Part shown: piece after piece, positions 16,640 to 27,200 of the stretch
Position numbering within the stretch: the first letter of the stretch is position 1
Layout of the letters: the number at the start of each line of letters is the position of its first letter
DNA from: Hyphomicrobiales bacterium
GTDB lineage: Bacteria > Pseudomonadota > Alphaproteobacteria > Rhizobiales > Xanthobacteraceae
DNA length: 64,000 bases
Assembly (NCBI GenBank): GCA_016185205.1
Contig: JACPOA010000020.1
Coordinates: forward strand, 1-64,000
Direction: 5' to 3'
Notes under the pieces: model-generated
Databases searched by the model: none
The model's input: the letters and a program-made list of their open reading frames with translations, nothing else
Told to the model about the DNA's origin: nothing
Made by a program: the position numbers and the translations under genes

Positions 16640-17866
16640 ATGAGCGGACCATCGAGCTACCAGCCGCAGAGCAAAGTTCTGCAATGGATCGAGAAGCGGT
16701 TGCCGATCGGCGGCCTGATTCATTCCTCGTTCATCGTGTACCCGACGCCGCGCAACCTGAACTACTGGTGGACGTTCGGCGGCATCCTGTCGTTCATGCT
16801 GGGCGTGCAGATCATCACCGGCATTGTGCTGACGATGCACTACACCCCGCATGTCGATCTCGCCTTCCGGTCGGTCGAGACCATCATGCGCGACGTCAAT
16901 TACGGCTGGCTGCTGCGCTACCTGCACGCCAACGGCGCCGCGATGTTCTTCCTCGCCGTCTACATCCACATGCTGCGCGGCATCTATTACGGGTCGTACA
17001 AGGAGCCGCGCGAGGTGCTGTGGATCCTCGGCGTCATCATCTACCTGCTGATGATGGCGACCGGCTTCATGGGCTACGTGCTGGTCTGGGGCCAGATGAG
17101 CTTCTGGGCGGCGACCGTGATCACCAATCTGTTCTCCGCCATTCCGGGCATCGGCGACCCGATCGTCAGCTGGCTGTGGGGCGGCTATGCCGTCGGCAAT
17201 CCGACGCTCAACCGTTTCTACTCGCTGCACTACCTGCTGCCGTTCGTGATCGCCGGCGCGGTGGTGCTGCATGTCTGGGCGCTGCATGTGACGGGCCAGA
17301 ACAATCCGGCCGGCATCGAGCCGAAGTCGGACAAGGACACGGTGCCGTTCACGCCCTACGCCACCGTCAAGGACGGCTTCTTCATGGTGTGCTTCTGCAT
17401 CGTGTTGGCGTGGTTCGTGTTCTACATCCCGAACTTCCTCGGCCACCCCGACAACTACATCCCGGCCAATCCGGCGGTGACGCCGACGCATATCGTGCCG
17501 GAGTGGTACTACCTGCCGTTCTACGCGATCCTGCGCGCCATCCCTGACAAGCTGATGGGCGTAGCCGCGCTCGGCGGATCGATCGTGATTCTGGCCTTCC
17601 TGCCCTGGCTCGATACTTCGCCGGTGCGCTCGGCGCGCTATCGGCCGCTGTTCCGGCAGTTCTTCTGGCTGTTCGTGATCGTGTGCGTGGCGCTGGGCTG
17701 GCTCGGCACCAAGCCGCCGGAGGGCATCTATGTCGTCCTCTCGCGCATCTTTACCATCTACTACTTCGCCTTTTTCCTGATCGTCCTGCCGCTGCTCGGG
17801 ATTTTCGAGAAGACCAAGCCGGTGCCGAATTCGATTTCGGAATCGGTTCTGGGCGCGAAAGCGTGA
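16640..17866 (+). CDS. petB: Cytochrome b of the bc1 complex
   Basis: 408 aa, full-length cytochrome b (b6-like plus subunit-IV-like parts). The heme b histidine pairs lie in [21 protein letters not shown] and [20 protein letters not shown]. The Qo-site PEWYY motif is seen in [21 protein letters not shown]. Start chosen as the ATG 2 bp after the Rieske stop ([12 protein letters not shown]), which fits relatives. Eight or more membrane helices. Confidence 0.97.
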   Translation: MSGPSSYQPQSKVLQWIEKRLPIGGLIHSSFIVYPTPRNLNYWWTFGGILSFMLGVQIITGIVLTMHYTPHVDLAFRSVETIMRDVNYGWLLRYLHANGAAMFFLAVYIHMLRGIYYGSYKEPREVLWILGVIIYLLMMATGFMGYVLVWGQMSFWAATVITNLFSAIPGIGDPIVSWLWGGYAVGNPTLNRFYSLHYLLPFVIAGAVVLHVWALHVTGQNNPAGIEPKSDKDTVPFTPYATVKDGFFMVCFCIVLAWFVFYIPNFLGHPDNYIPANPAVTPTHIVPEWYYLPFYAILRAIPDKLMGVAALGGSIVILAFLPWLDTSPVRSARYRPLFRQFFWLFVIVCVALGWLGTKPPEGIYVVLSRIFTIYYFAFFLIVLPLLGIFEKTKPVPNSISESVLGAKA

Positions 17867-17880
17867 GCGGGAGGATCGTC

Positions 17881-18714
17881 ATGACGATGCAGCGCACCAT
17901 CATCGCTCTCACGCTCGCAGGCGGCATCGCCGCGCTCGGTGCACCGGCGTTTGCGCAGGAACACGATACGCCGCAGCCGCCGCGGCAGAAGTGGTCGTTC
18001 GCTGGCCCGTTCGGCAAGTTCGACGAGGCCCAGCTTCAGCGCGGCTTTAAGGTCTACCGCGAGGTCTGTGCCAACTGCCATTCGCTGGACATGGTGGCGT
18101 TCCGCAATCTGGGCGACGCCGGCGCGCTCGGCTATTCGGCCGCGCAGGTGGCGGCGGTGGCGGGCGAATACAAGGTTAAGGATATCAACGACCTCGGCAG
18201 TGCGATCGAGCGTGCCGGCCGGCCGGCCGATCGGTTCCCGTCGCCGTTCCCGAACGATCTGGCCGCCGCGGCGGCCAATGGCGGCACCGCGCCGCCGGAC
18301 TTCTCGGTGTTGGCCAAGGCGCGCACCTACGAACGTGGCTTCCCCTGGTTCGTGTTCGACATGATCACCCAGTATCAGGAGCAGGGGCCGGACTACATCG
18401 CCGCGCTGCTCAAGGGCTATGAGGAGCCGCCGAAGGGCTTCCAGCTGCCGCCCAACGGCCACTACAACAAGTATTTTCCCGGCCATAACATCGCCATGCC
18501 GCCGCCGCTCTCGGCCGGGCAGGTGGTCTTCGACGACGGCGCGCCGCAGACGGTCGAGCAATATTCCAAGGACGTCGCGGCGTTCATGGTGTGGGCGGCC
18601 GAGCCGCACATGGTCGCGCGCAAGCGCATCGGCTTCCAGGTGATGATCTTCCTGATCGTGCTGGCCGGGCTGATGTACTTCACCAAGAAGAAGGTATGGT
18701 CGGACGTGCATTGA
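17881..18714 (+). CDS. petC: Cytochrome c1 of the bc1 complex
   Basis: 277 aa. A signal peptide (MTMQRTIIALTLAGGIAALGAPAFA) is followed by the heme c motif CANCH (Cys63, Cys66, His67), a distal methionine in the PPPLSAGQVVFDDG region (axial ligand HNIAMPPPL), and a C-terminal membrane anchor (MIFLIVLAGLMYFTKKKVW). It passes electrons from the Rieske centre to soluble or membrane cytochrome c. It lies 14 bp after petB, in the same operon. Confidence 0.97.
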   Translation: MTMQRTIIALTLAGGIAALGAPAFAQEHDTPQPPRQKWSFAGPFGKFDEAQLQRGFKVYREVCANCHSLDMVAFRNLGDAGALGYSAAQVAAVAGEYKVKDINDLGSAIERAGRPADRFPSPFPNDLAAAAANGGTAPPDFSVLAKARTYERGFPWFVFDMITQYQEQGPDYIAALLKGYEEPPKGFQLPPNGHYNKYFPGHNIAMPPPLSAGQVVFDDGAPQTVEQYSKDVAAFMVWAAEPHMVARKRIGFQVMIFLIVLAGLMYFTKKKVWSDVH

Positions 18715-18742
18715 GCGCGCCGGCCGATCGACCTATAAAAAT

Positions 18743-18820
18743 CGTCATGCCCGGCCTTGTGCCGGGCATTGATGTTTTGAGACAAAGGCGTTGATGGTCG
18801 AGGCAAGCCCGGCCATGACG
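18743..18820. repeat. Palindromic intergenic repeat between petC and mtnP
   Basis: The arms CGTCATGCCCGGCCTTG (18743-18759) and CAAGCCCGGCCATGACG (18804-18820) are nearly complementary, with an inner CCGGCCTTGTGCCGGG hairpin. This is the CGTCATGGCCGGGCTTG-type palindrome common in Bradyrhizobiaceae intergenic DNA. It may also act as a transcriptional terminator or mRNA stabiliser for petABC. Confidence 0.85.
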
Positions 18821-18829
18821 GGGAAATAC

Positions 18830-19711
18830 ATGACCAAATCGATCCTCGGCATCATCGGCGGCAGTGGCATCTACGATCTGCCGGGCCTGCAGAACGTGCG
18901 CGAGCAGCGCATCGCCAGTCCCTGGGGCGAGCCGTCGGGCGCGCTACGCATCGGCGATATCGAAGGACTCCCGGTGGTGTTTCTGTCGCGCCACGACAAG
19001 GGCCATCGGCTGTCGCCGTCCGACATCAACTACCGCGCCAATATCGACGTGCTCAAACGCGCCGGCGTCACCGACCTGGTGTCGCTGTCGGCCTGCGGCT
19101 CGTTCAAGGAGGAGCTGCCGCCCGGCACTTTCGTGCTGGTCGACCAGTTCGTCGACCGCACCTACAGGCGCGAGAGCTCGTTCTTCGGCAAGGGGCTGGT
19201 GGCGCATGTCTCGATGGCGCATCCGGTCTCACCGCGGCTGCGCATCCATCTGGCGCAGGCGGCGGAGGGCGAAGGTATCGCCGTGCATCGCGGCGGCACT
19301 TATGTGTGCATGGAGGGGCCGCAGTTCTCCACTTTGGCCGAGAGCCTGACCTACAAGCAGCTCGGCTATTCGGTGATCGGCATGACCAACATGCCGGAGG
19401 CCAAGCTCGCGCGCGAAGCCGAGCTTTGCTACGCCACCGTCGCCATGGTGACGGATTTCGACTGCTGGCATCCCGACCATGACGCCGTCACCGTGCAGGA
19501 CATCATCAAGGTTCTGCTGGACAATGCCGACCGCGCCATGCGTCTGGTGGCGCGGCTGGCGCGCGATTTCCCGCGCGAGCATGAGCCGTGTCCGATTGGT
19601 TCGGATCGTGCGCTCGACAACGCGCTGATCACGGCGCCCGCGGCGCGCGATCCCGAGCTGATCAAGAAGCTCGACGCGGTGGCGGGCAGGGTGTTGGGAA
19701 GCGGGAGCTAG
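18830..19711 (+). CDS. mtnP: S-methyl-5'-thioadenosine phosphorylase
   Basis: 293 aa. The start at 18830 gives MTKSILGIIGGSGIYDLPGL, the normal MTAP N-terminus; upstream in-frame ATGs lie in the repeat. Phosphate- and nucleoside-binding motifs are present: SRHDKGHRLSPSDINYRANI, SACGSFKEE, CMEGPQFSTLAES and GMTNMPEAKLAREAELCY. It splits methylthioadenosine to adenine and methylthioribose-1-phosphate. Adenine so released can be reused by apt, encoded 1.5 kb away on the same strand. Confidence 0.96.
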   Translation: MTKSILGIIGGSGIYDLPGLQNVREQRIASPWGEPSGALRIGDIEGLPVVFLSRHDKGHRLSPSDINYRANIDVLKRAGVTDLVSLSACGSFKEELPPGTFVLVDQFVDRTYRRESSFFGKGLVAHVSMAHPVSPRLRIHLAQAAEGEGIAVHRGGTYVCMEGPQFSTLAESLTYKQLGYSVIGMTNMPEAKLAREAELCYATVAMVTDFDCWHPDHDAVTVQDIIKVLLDNADRAMRLVARLARDFPREHEPCPIGSDRALDNALITAPAARDPELIKKLDAVAGRVLGSGS

Positions 19712-19748
19712 AACGTTGATATGACCGACAGCGCCAAAATCACGGCGC

Positions 19749-20972
19749 TTAATGAGCGGCGATCCGCTCACGCGGTACCAGCAACGTGAAATTGGTGCCA
19801 GTGGCCGACGACGGCCGTGTCAGTTCGGCGCCCAACTGCTTTGACAGCGCGTTGACCAGGCGCGTGCCGAGCCGCTTGCTTGTCGTCGGGTTAAAGCCGG
19901 CAGGCAGACCAACACCTTCGTCGCGGACCGATACTGAAACGGCATGCTTTTCAGCTTGAGCGACCCGCACCCAGATCGATCCTTCGCGACCATCAGGGTA
20001 GGCGTATTTGCCGGCGTTCGAAACAAGTTCGTTAATGATGAGCGCCACGAGGATTGCGCGATCGGCCGCAAAGTGAATCTCGTCCGGCGCATCGAGGTGA
20101 ATTTTGCACGGCGCGACCGCAGTCTCTATGTCTGCGATGACTTCCCGTAGATATGCGATCAGATCAATATTCTCATAGTCCGCGTTATAGGCGAGGCGCT
20201 CATAGGCACGACCGACGGCTAAAATGCGGGTGGAGGCTTCGTTGAGCCGTTCGCTGAGATCCGGATCACCGACCGCGTTCGCTTGCAATTGAAGCATGCT
20301 GGAAACGACTTGCAGGCTATTCTTGACGCGGTGGTTGACCTCCTTGAGCAGGACCTGATGACGATCGAGCGCCGCCTTCAATTTGCGCTGGTATTGCTGT
20401 TGTTCGATCGCCATTCCCAGGATATTCGCGGCGCCCTGTAAGAAAGCGACATCATGCTCGCTGAATTCGCCTTCGGACCGGCTGTCTACTTCCAGTACCC
20501 CGAACGGCGAGCCATCGCCTTGCAAAATCACGTTCATCGCGCGGCGAATGCCATGTTCTACAAGTAATTCCGGTGTTCTGAACCGTTGCTCGTTTTCAAG
20601 GTGGTTGGAAATAACCGGCTTGCCGGTGCGCAAGGCGAAGCCAGCGGGCGACGCCAGATCGGCCCCGACACTTGCCGAGCCGACAACTCCTTCATCCCAA
20701 CCAATCCCCGCACGCACAAGCAGTCGGTTCTCGGCCGGAATGTATTCCAATACTTTGCAGTATTCTGCCCCCAGGCCTTCGGCCGTCAGACGGGCAGTGT
20801 GATTAAGCAGATCGATGAATTTCGTACCTTGGAGAGCCAAGACTCCGAGTTCGGCGAGTATTTCTTGTTGACGAATGCGCAGGCGGAGAGCGCGACCGGT
20901 CAAGTCGTCGGGCTGATGGTTGCCAGACGGCTGCTCAACGATCAGCTCTCCATGATCAGACGATGGGCTCAT
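19749..20972 (-). CDS. GAF-domain sensor histidine kinase (HisKA_2 type)
   Basis: 407 aa, soluble. A GAF domain spans about residues 45-195 (NHTARLTAEGLGAEYCKVLEY to FLQGAANILGMAIEQQ). The HisKA_2 dimerisation segment LLKEVNHRVKNSLQVVSSML contains the phosphorylated His214. The ATPase domain has NELVSNAGKYAYPDG (N box), RDEGVGLPAGF (G1) and KRLGTRLVNALSKQLGA. HisKA_2 kinases are common in the alphaproteobacterial general stress response or light/redox sensing. No response regulator is adjacent, so it is an orphan. No clear ribosome site precedes the ATG, so the start is less certain. Confidence 0.9.
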   Translation of the reverse strand: MSPSSDHGELIVEQPSGNHQPDDLTGRALRLRIRQQEILAELGVLALQGTKFIDLLNHTARLTAEGLGAEYCKVLEYIPAENRLLVRAGIGWDEGVVGSASVGADLASPAGFALRTGKPVISNHLENEQRFRTPELLVEHGIRRAMNVILQGDGSPFGVLEVDSRSEGEFSEHDVAFLQGAANILGMAIEQQQYQRKLKAALDRHQVLLKEVNHRVKNSLQVVSSMLQLQANAVGDPDLSERLNEASTRILAVGRAYERLAYNADYENIDLIAYLREVIADIETAVAPCKIHLDAPDEIHFAADRAILVALIINELVSNAGKYAYPDGREGSIWVRVAQAEKHAVSVSVRDEGVGLPAGFNPTTSKRLGTRLVNALSKQLGAELTRPSSATGTNFTLLVPRERIAAH

Positions 20973-21227
20973 GAAAAATTTGATAGCACACTGTGAAATT
21001 CCGCGTCGAAGAATCGTCTAAGACGGCCCATTTGGAGGGCTGGCGGTAGTTGGAGTTCCACTCCAGATCAATCGGGGTCAGTTCAACAGTTCCGAGCCGA
21101 CATATGTCCGATTAGCAGCTAATGTCGGAACGCGTTCGAGGCGGTTTGACCGGTCTCCGGAGCCTCGCCAGAATATCGTCCAAAGCCTGTTTTTCAAGCC
21201 CGATTCACCGTTTCCCGAAAGTCGTCC

Positions 21228-21772
<545 letters not shown>

Positions 21773-21776
<4 letters not shown>

Positions 21777-22909
21777 CGCGGCTTCGGCCCCCATGGGCCA
21801 TCGCCACCGATCGGCGGCACGCCGGGCAAAAACGGCTTGGCGCTTTCGCTTTGGGTGCCGCCAGCCCACGGCCCATCGGCCGGCGGATTGCTGGCGATCT
21901 GGGCGGGTTCGTCTGCCGCGGCAATCTCCAGCGGCCCCGGATCGTGCCCGCCGGCGAAATTCACCAGTGCCTCGACGCGCTTGTCGACCGGCGGGTGGGT
22001 GGCGAAAATATCGGCAAAGCCCTCGCGCGGATTGTCGATGCACATTTCCATCACCGCCGAATTGGCGGCGTGCAGCTCGCCGCGGTTCTCGATCTTGCGC
22101 AGCGCCGTGATCATGGCATCGGGATTCTTGGTCAATTCAACGGAACCTGAATCGGCGAGGTATTCGCGCTGCCGCGACAGTGCGTAGCGGATCACGACCG
22201 ACAGCAGCCAGGCAACCGCGATCAGCACCAGCGCAATGACGATGGCCACACCGGCGCCACCCTTTTTTTCGCCACTACTACCGCTGCCGCGCGATCGGCC
22301 CCAGGCGCCCTGGAAGAACAGCCGGAAGATCATCTCGCCGAAGAACGAGATCACGCCGGCGATCACCAAGGCAATCACCATCATGCGCACGTCACCGTTG
22401 CGGATGTGGGTGAGCTCGTGGCCGAGCACGGCTTCGATCTCCTGGTCGTTGAGCGCATCGAGCAGGCCGCGCGTCACCGTGATGGAATATTGCTTTTCGT
22501 TGAGGCCGGTGGCGAAGGCGTTGAGCGCGTCGTCGTCGGCGATGTGCAGCTTCGGCATGGTGATGCCGCGCGAGATGCACAGGTTCTCCAGGATGTTGTA
22601 GAGCCGCGGCTCCTCCTTGCGCGTGACTTCGCTGGCGCCAACAACCGCGTCGATTATCGACTGATGGAATTTGTAGGCAATCAGGATCCACAGCAGGGTG
22701 CCGACGGTGGCGAACGGCAACGCCTTGACGAAGTCGAGCCAGGCGGCGCGCAGGAGATAATCGAGCGGCACGTCGCCGTAGATGATAACTTCGGCGACCA
22801 GCGCGCCGGCAAACACCAGCACATAGATCATGAGGAACAGGCCGATCAGCAGCGCGACCGAGCGGCGCTTGTTCGATTGGATGTGGGTGTAGAGACCGTA
22901 GGCGGCCAT
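21773..22909 (-). CDS. M48 family integral membrane metallopeptidase
   Basis: 378 aa. Two N-terminal helices (about 17-41 and 65-80), the zinc motif HELTH (164-168) in the sequence [15 protein letters not shown], two more helices (about 178-196 and 225-245), then the third ligand region [19 protein letters not shown]. This is the HtpX-like arrangement. In many bacteria such an M48 protease is encoded next to LemA, as here. A proline- and glycine-rich tail (GDGPWGPKP) follows. Likely role is membrane-protein quality control. Confidence 0.92.
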
Positions 22910-22922
22910 TTCTCTTCCTCAT

Positions 22923-23111
22923 ACCTCCCCCTGCAAGGGGGAGGTCGCCCGCCGAAGCGTAGCGGAGGCGGGCGGGTGGGGGTCGTTCGGTGGGTGTAAC
23001 AAAGTGACCCCACCCCGGACCGCCTTGCGGCGGCATAGCCGATGCTTCGCATCGGCGTGATTTTATAACGGCGGCCGTAGGCCGCCTATGCCCTCCCCTT
23101 TCAGGGGAGGG
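22923..23111. repeat. Mosaic of four short palindromes between lemA and the M48 gene
   Basis: In order: ACCTCCCCC/TGCA/GGGGGAGGT (22923-22945 region); CGATGC/TTC/GCATCG (23040-23054); GGCGGCC/GTA/GGCCGCC (23070-23086); CCCTCCCCT/TTC/AGGGGAGGG (23091-23111). The first and last units are widespread intergenic repeats in Bradyrhizobium-like genomes. The array separates two genes that otherwise look like an operon and could form strong RNA structure between them. Confidence 0.85.
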
Positions 23112-23122
23112 ATATTCTTTTT

Positions 23123-23686
23123 TTAAAACTTCACGCTCGGCGCCTGCTCGAGCTGAGCGCGGTTTTCGCCCAGGTCGAAGAACGTGCGATGTGAGAAGCC
23201 GAAGATGCCGGCAAACAGCGCAGCCGGGAACTGCTCGATGCCGGTGTTATATTCCTGCACCGCGTTGTTGTAGAAGCGGCGCGAGGCGGCGAGCTTGTTC
23301 TCGATGTCCGAGATCTCGCCCTGCAATTGCTGGAAGTTCTGGTTGGCCTTCAGGTCGGGGTAAGACTCGGCGAGCGCGAACATCTGGCGCAGCGCGCCGG
23401 TCAGCATGTTCTCCGCCGCCACTTTCTGCTCGACCCCGGGCGCCGCCATGGCCGCGTTGCGCGCCTGGATCACCGCCTCGAGCGTTCCGCGCTCGTGCGC
23501 GGCATAGCCCTTCACCGTCTCCACCAGATTGGGGATCAGGTCGTGGCGCTGCTTGAGCTGGACGTCGATGTCGGCGAAGGCCTGATTGGTCCGCTGCCGC
23601 ATGGCGACAAGGCTGTTGTAGACGCTGATTGCCCAGATCACGATCACGACAACGATGCCGAGAACGACCCAGCTGGTGGTGGACAT
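23123..23686 (-). CDS. LemA family protein
   Basis: 187 aa. One N-terminal membrane helix (about residues 5-25, WVVLGIVVVIVIWAISVYNSLV) precedes a helical cytoplasmic or periplasmic domain with the LemA signature QRTNQAFADIDVQLKQRHDLIPNLVETVKGYAAHE and the later FAAL-like FPAALFAGIFGF segment. LemA proteins are of unclear function but often pair with M48 proteases, which follow 213 bp downstream on the same strand. Reading is from the divergent region upstream. Confidence 0.94.
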   Translation of the reverse strand: MSTTSWVVLGIVVVIVIWAISVYNSLVAMRQRTNQAFADIDVQLKQRHDLIPNLVETVKGYAAHERGTLEAVIQARNAAMAAPGVEQKVAAENMLTGALRQMFALAESYPDLKANQNFQQLQGEISDIENKLAASRRFYNNAVQEYNTGIEQFPAALFAGIFGFSHRTFFDLGENRAQLEQAPSVKF

Positions 23687-24053
23687 GGAACGGCTCCTGA
23701 AAAACGGTGGAACGGAACAAGCCTAGCCTAGATGGGAGCTTTGCTGCCAACGGCAACGGGCCAGCTTCGGCGATTGAACCCGCAAGTCGCGTCTGGCTTC
23801 CGATAACCTATTGGTATCATAGAAAAAAGGCTCCGAGCGTGAGCCCGGAGCCTTTTCGCCAGACGGCTATTCGGGGGGTAAGGGGGGAGCCGCCCGACTG
23901 AAAGTCATAGGGCAATAACGCCGACCCCGGGCTTTGGTTCCGGGGCTCGTCCCGATCACCTAGACTTTATCCACAGGGGGGATCGGCCGTCTCAGGATGG
24001 TCACGATCCATGAGTTCCATGCCGGGTGTGGGGAGAAAATTCGGAGGCTCATC
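23687..24053. other. 367-bp intergenic region with hairpin and a DnaA-box match
   Basis: No convincing gene is visible. It contains one strong hairpin flanked by A- and T-runs (listed separately), a GGGGGTAAGGGGGG tract, and a single perfect TTATCCACA DnaA-box consensus at 23967-23975. One isolated box is expected by chance fairly often in a genome, so no origin is claimed. The lemA promoter must lie in its left part on the minus strand and that of the small zinc-ribbon gene at its right end. Confidence 0.6.
23823..23855. terminator. Bidirectional intrinsic terminator-like hairpin
   Basis: The stem GGCTCCG (23829-23835) pairs with CGGAGCC (23846-23852), preceded by a run of six A's and followed by TTTT. 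The shape suits termination on both strands. No gene ends nearby on either strand (lemA starts at 23686 going left), so it may end an unannotated short transcript. Confidence 0.6.
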
Positions 24054-24272
24054 ATGAGTACGGTCATGATCAAGTGCCCCAATACCGGCCTTGCGGTTTC
24101 GACCGCGATCGAGACTGAACCGAGTGTGTTCCGTCAATTGCCGAAGGTCGCCTCGCGCATGCTTTGTCCGGCCTGCGGGAAAGAGCATGTCTGGATGACG
24201 AGTTCCGCCTGGCTGGCGGGTGCGCCGCGGCTGGTTGAAACGAGGCGTCCAGCGAAAACCGTGGCGGCTTAA
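24054..24272 (+). CDS. Small zinc-ribbon-like hypothetical protein
   Basis: 72 aa. Two cysteine sites, IKCPNTGLAVSTAI and MLCPACGKEHVW, could form one zinc site (Cys8, Cys44, Cys47, plus His50). Such short proteins are common and uncharacterised in Hyphomicrobiales. The ATG follows a GGAGG-like ribosome site (TCGGAGGCTCATC). Its TAA overlaps the stop of the convergent smc gene (shared TTAA). Function unknown. Confidence 0.75.
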   Translation: MSTVMIKCPNTGLAVSTAIETEPSVFRQLPKVASRMLCPACGKEHVWMTSSAWLAGAPRLVETRRPAKTVAA

Positions 24273-27200
24273 CTGGCTTCCCGGAACCGCACCGCGGCTT
24301 CCAGATCGACCGAAACCAATTGCGACACGCCGCGCTCGGCCATGGTGACGCCGTACAGTCGGCTCATGCGCGCCATAGTGATCGGATTGTGCGTGATGAT
24401 CACGAAGCGCGTGTCGGTCGACTTGGTCATTTCATCAAGCAAGTCGCAGAAGCGCTCCACGTTGTGATCGTCGAGCGGCGCGTCTACTTCGTCCAGCACG
24501 CAGATCGGCGCCGGATTGGTGAGGAACACCGCGAAGATCAGCGCCAGCGCGGTCAGCGCCTGCTCGCCGCCGGATAAGAGTGAGAGCGTCGCCGGCTTCT
24601 TGCCGGGCGGCTTGGCCAGGATTTCAAGGCCGGCTTCCAGCGGGTCGTCGCTCTCGATCAGCTGCAATTCGGCGGTGCCGCCGTTGAACAGCCGGGTGAA
24701 CAGCTGCTGGAAGTGCTTGTTGACCTGTTCGAACGAGGCCAGCAGCCGCTCGCGCGCCTCGCGATTGAGGCTCTGGATGCCGAGGCGCAGTTTCTTGATC
24801 GCCTCGGTCAGGTCGTCGCGCTCGGTGGTGAGCGAAGTGTGCTGGGTCTCGACCTCGCGCAGTTCCTCTTCGGCGCGCAGATTGACCGCGCCCAGCCGCT
24901 CGCGCTCGCGGCGCAGCCGCTCCAGCCGTTCCTCGATCTCGCTGAGTTCGGGTAGTGGCGCGCCCTCTTTGAACTCCGCCAGCGCGGCCACGCCCGACGG
25001 CTCAATCTCCAGCATGTCGTGAATTTCGCGGCCGATGTCTGAAAGCCTGCGCTTGGCGCCTTCGAACTTCTCCTCGGCGCGGGCCAGTTCCTCGCGCGCG
25101 GCGCTGGTGGCTTCCAGCGCGGCGCGGGCGTCGCGGTCGGCCTCGGCCAGCGCGTTCTCGGCCTCCTGCAGGCGATCGGCGCAGGCGCGCCGCCCGGCTT
25201 CCGCCGCTTCGACTTCGCTGATCAGCGCCTGGCGCTTTTCGGCGAACAGCTGCGGCGCATTCTCGAGTTCGGCGCGGTCGCGCTGAGCCTCGGCGACGCG
25301 GCTCGCCAGCGTGGCGATCTGGTTGCGCGCGCCGTCCTGCCGCTGCAGCCAGCCGTCTTTGTCGGTGGCCAGCTGTGACAGCCGGCGGTCGGCGATTTCA
25401 GCCTCGCGCACGATCGCCTGCTGCTCGGCGCGCATCTCGGCGAGGCGGGCGCGCTTGGCCGTAATGTCGTCGCGCACGCCGGCTAGCCGGATTTCCAGAT
25501 CGGTGGCGGGGGCGAGGCTCCCAAGCGCGCGTTCGGCCTCGGCCTTGGCGGCGGTATCTTCGTCGCGGCTGGCGGTCAGGCGCGTGCGGCCTTCGGACAG
25601 GGCGGACAGGCGGGCGGCATGACGATTGCGCTCGCGCTCGGCGGCCTCGTGCTGGTCGCGCGCGGCATGCGCCTCGCGCTGACGCTCGCGCGCGGCGGTG
25701 CGGGCTCGCGCTTCGGAAGTGGCCGCGGATTGCAGGGCTGCTTCGGCGGCCTCGGCCAAGCCGCGGGCGGCTTCGGCGTCGGCGCGCGCGACTTGCAGCT
25801 CGGCCTCGATGTCGGCGAGGCGGGCGCGTTCGGCCAGCCGGCGGGCGGCGCCGGTGGGGGCATGCGCGGCGGCGGCAAAACCATCCCAGCGCCAGAGATC
25901 GCCTTCCGGCGACACCAGCCGCTGACCGGGGCGCAGAAGCGCCGCAAGGCGCGGACCGTTTTCGCGATCGGTGACGCCAATCTGATGCAGGCGGCGCGCG
26001 AGTTCGGTCGGCGCCTGCACATGCGCCGACAGCGGCGCGACCCCTTCAGGCAGCACCGGGTCGCCGGCGTCGATCGCCGAGCCCATCCAGCGCATCGGCG
26101 CCGACGGATCGACCGGCGCATCGAGGTCGTCGCCGAGCGCGGCGCCAAGCGCCTTCTCGTAGCCCTTCTCCACCGAGACGTGGTCCATCACCGGCGGCCA
26201 CAGGTTCTTGCTCTCGACCGCGAGCACCTTGGACAGCGTCTTGGCCTCGGTCTCCAGCCGCTGCACGCGGCGTTCGGCCTCCGCCAATGGCGCGCGCGAG
26301 GCCTCGAGTTGCGCCCGCGCCGCGGCATGCGCGGCTTCCGCCGCGAGCGCGGCGGCCTCGGCGGCGGCGATGGCGGCTTGCCCCTCGTCGACCGCCGCCG
26401 AAAGCGCAGCGAGGTCGGGGCCGGAGGCCTGCTGCAGCGCGCTCAGTTCGCACTCGATTTCGGTGATTTCGGCTGCGAGGCGCGCGGCGCGGTCGCCGTG
26501 CTCGCGCGCGGCGTTCTCCAGCTGGTGGCGCTGCGCGGTAAGGTCGGCGAGCGTGGCGGTCAGCTCGGCGAAGATCGTCTCGGCCGCCGACAATGCGCCG
26601 TCGGCCTCCGCTACCTTGGCATCGACGCCGCTGCGGCGGCCGGCGCTTTCGCGCGCCTCCGCCCGGATGGTCTCTTCCTCGGCGGCGAGCCGCGCCAGCG
26701 CCGCTTGCGCGTCGGCGGCAAGCTGCTGCTCGCGCTCGCCATCGGCGGCGAACTGCTTGAGCCGCAGTTCGAGTTCGGCGATGCGGTCCTTGGCGCGCTG
26801 CTCCTCGCGATCGAGATCCTGGCGGGCGACGTTGAGCCGGTGCAAGGCGGCACCGGCGCGCGCCTCGGCCTCGCGCAAGCTGGGCAACGCGGCCTGTGCG
26901 TTGGCTTGGCGCGTGGAGGCTTCCGCCTGCGCGCCCGTGCGCTCGGCGACCTCTCGCACGCAAAAGTCCTTGGCGCGCTCGGCTTCGGCCACCTCGTTGC
27001 TCGCGGCGGTCCAGCGCAGGTGGTAGAGCGTGGCCTCGGCCTTGCGCACTTGCGCCGACACGGTGCGATAGCGGATCGCCTGGCGCGCCTGCTTCTTCAG
27101 CGCGTCCATCTGAGTGGCGAGCTGGCCGATCACGTCTTCCAGCCGCAGCAGATTGGCTTCCGCGGCTTTGAGCCGGAGTTCCGCCTCATGCCGGCGGGCA

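Noticed and set aside
21091-21129. Inverted repeats upstream of apt
   Set aside because: Short (5-7 bp arms), imperfect and not recognisable as a purine riboswitch or known operator.
23967-23975. Perfect TTATCCACA DnaA box
   Set aside because: Single copy with no AT-rich region, no further boxes and no dnaA/gidA context; not an origin. Another partial TATCCACA near 44447 is equally isolated.
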